Positions 63,563 through 64,000 of a DNA stretch of 64,000 bases are shown here, in pieces (the stretch's first letter is position 1; every line of letters starts with the position of its first letter). The position numbers and the translations under genes are program-made. The stretch covers positions 1,334,501 through 1,398,500 of the forward strand of contig OX621252.1 of NCBI GenBank assembly GCA_951640165.1, given 5' to 3'. The notes under the pieces are model-generated. The model made no database searches and had not been told where the DNA came from. It was given only the letters and a program-made list of their open reading frames with translations. Source of the stretch: Pseudoips prasinana. Lineage: Eukaryota > Arthropoda > Insecta > Lepidoptera > Nolidae.

Positions 63563-64000
63563 TATAATGAGATGTTTGGCCTCACACTAGTAGAATACTT
63601 TTATGTTGCAAATCTTTATCTCATTAATTGAAGTTCGCCAACCAAAATCCACCAAAATTGCCCCAGATCTTCTTTCTTGTAATCTTAATTTAAGTTAAGT
63701 CTTAAGTTTGGCTTAATACAGTTTGCAGGTTTTATCTTGCACATCAGAAAACTTTATTTGATAAATAAAAAATAAAAAAGGTTTTTATTCACATAGACCT
63801 TAAAAAAGCCCTTGTAATTTGTCAGAACATGTTTGTAGTAATATAGTTGTATACATTATTATTTCTAGTAACATAGATATTTAGGTACACATTGTATTGA
63901 TTGTATGAAAATATTTATAAAATTTATTTTATTATAGCAATGATATTTAGCTAGCTCATATCAAGTTATTGTCAAGAGATTATGTTTAATTATCTAGTTT

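Overview
The window looks like nuclear DNA of a moth or butterfly. It is AT-rich with short GC-rich, GT-AG spliced exons. It carries repeat families that I recognise as typical of Lepidoptera: tRNA-derived SINEs, RTE-type LINE ends with an ATG-repeat tail, jockey/CR1-like LINEs, mariners and the repeat built around the motif GGGTTCCG. There are no operons and no bacterial signals. The species assignment is inference.

The main gene is the 3' two thirds of a protein kinase D (PKD) gene on the + strand. Twelve exons run from 3368 to 33800: second half of C1a, linker, C1b, acidic linker, PH domain, kinase domain, stop. All splice phases agree and the joined exons give 678 codons plus a stop. The 5' exons lie upstream of the window. 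The kinase introns hold most of the mobile DNA: a jockey/CR1-like LINE with both ORFs open on the opposite strand (13.5-18.2 kb), several truncated LINEs and RTE ends, SINEs, TIR elements, a 77-bp palindromic satellite (23.1-24.2 kb) and a 121-bp tandem repeat (32.4-32.9 kb).

From 33.8 to 51.3 kb I see no convincing host gene. This part holds paired MITEs (two of 135 bp, two of about 400 bp), SINEs (one with target-site duplications), a 30-bp minisatellite open on both strands, a mariner with both TIRs and one frameshift, and a truncated LINE.

A second host gene, of unknown function, lies at 51386-53933 (+). Its three exons encode about 527 residues: a signal peptide, a long hydrophilic low-complexity region and a hydrophobic C-terminal segment that only appears once the exons are joined. 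A possible first exon of another gene ends at 56911. A long LINE with a zinc-finger ORF1 (one frameshift) and an intact 969-aa ORF2 fills 57.5-62.46 kb. The last 1.5 kb has coding-like fragments I cannot identify.

The most unusual pattern is the number of perfect or near-perfect inverted duplications with little or no spacer (1023-1080, 7435-7701, 20301-20540, 26012-26061, 30719-30772, 38150-38189, 45889-45952, 49821-49857, 54620-54706). They mostly lack transposon hallmarks. One lies inside a mariner coding region, which fits template switching. I find no convincing new enzymatic system; the palindromic satellite and this fold-back population deserve the closest look.
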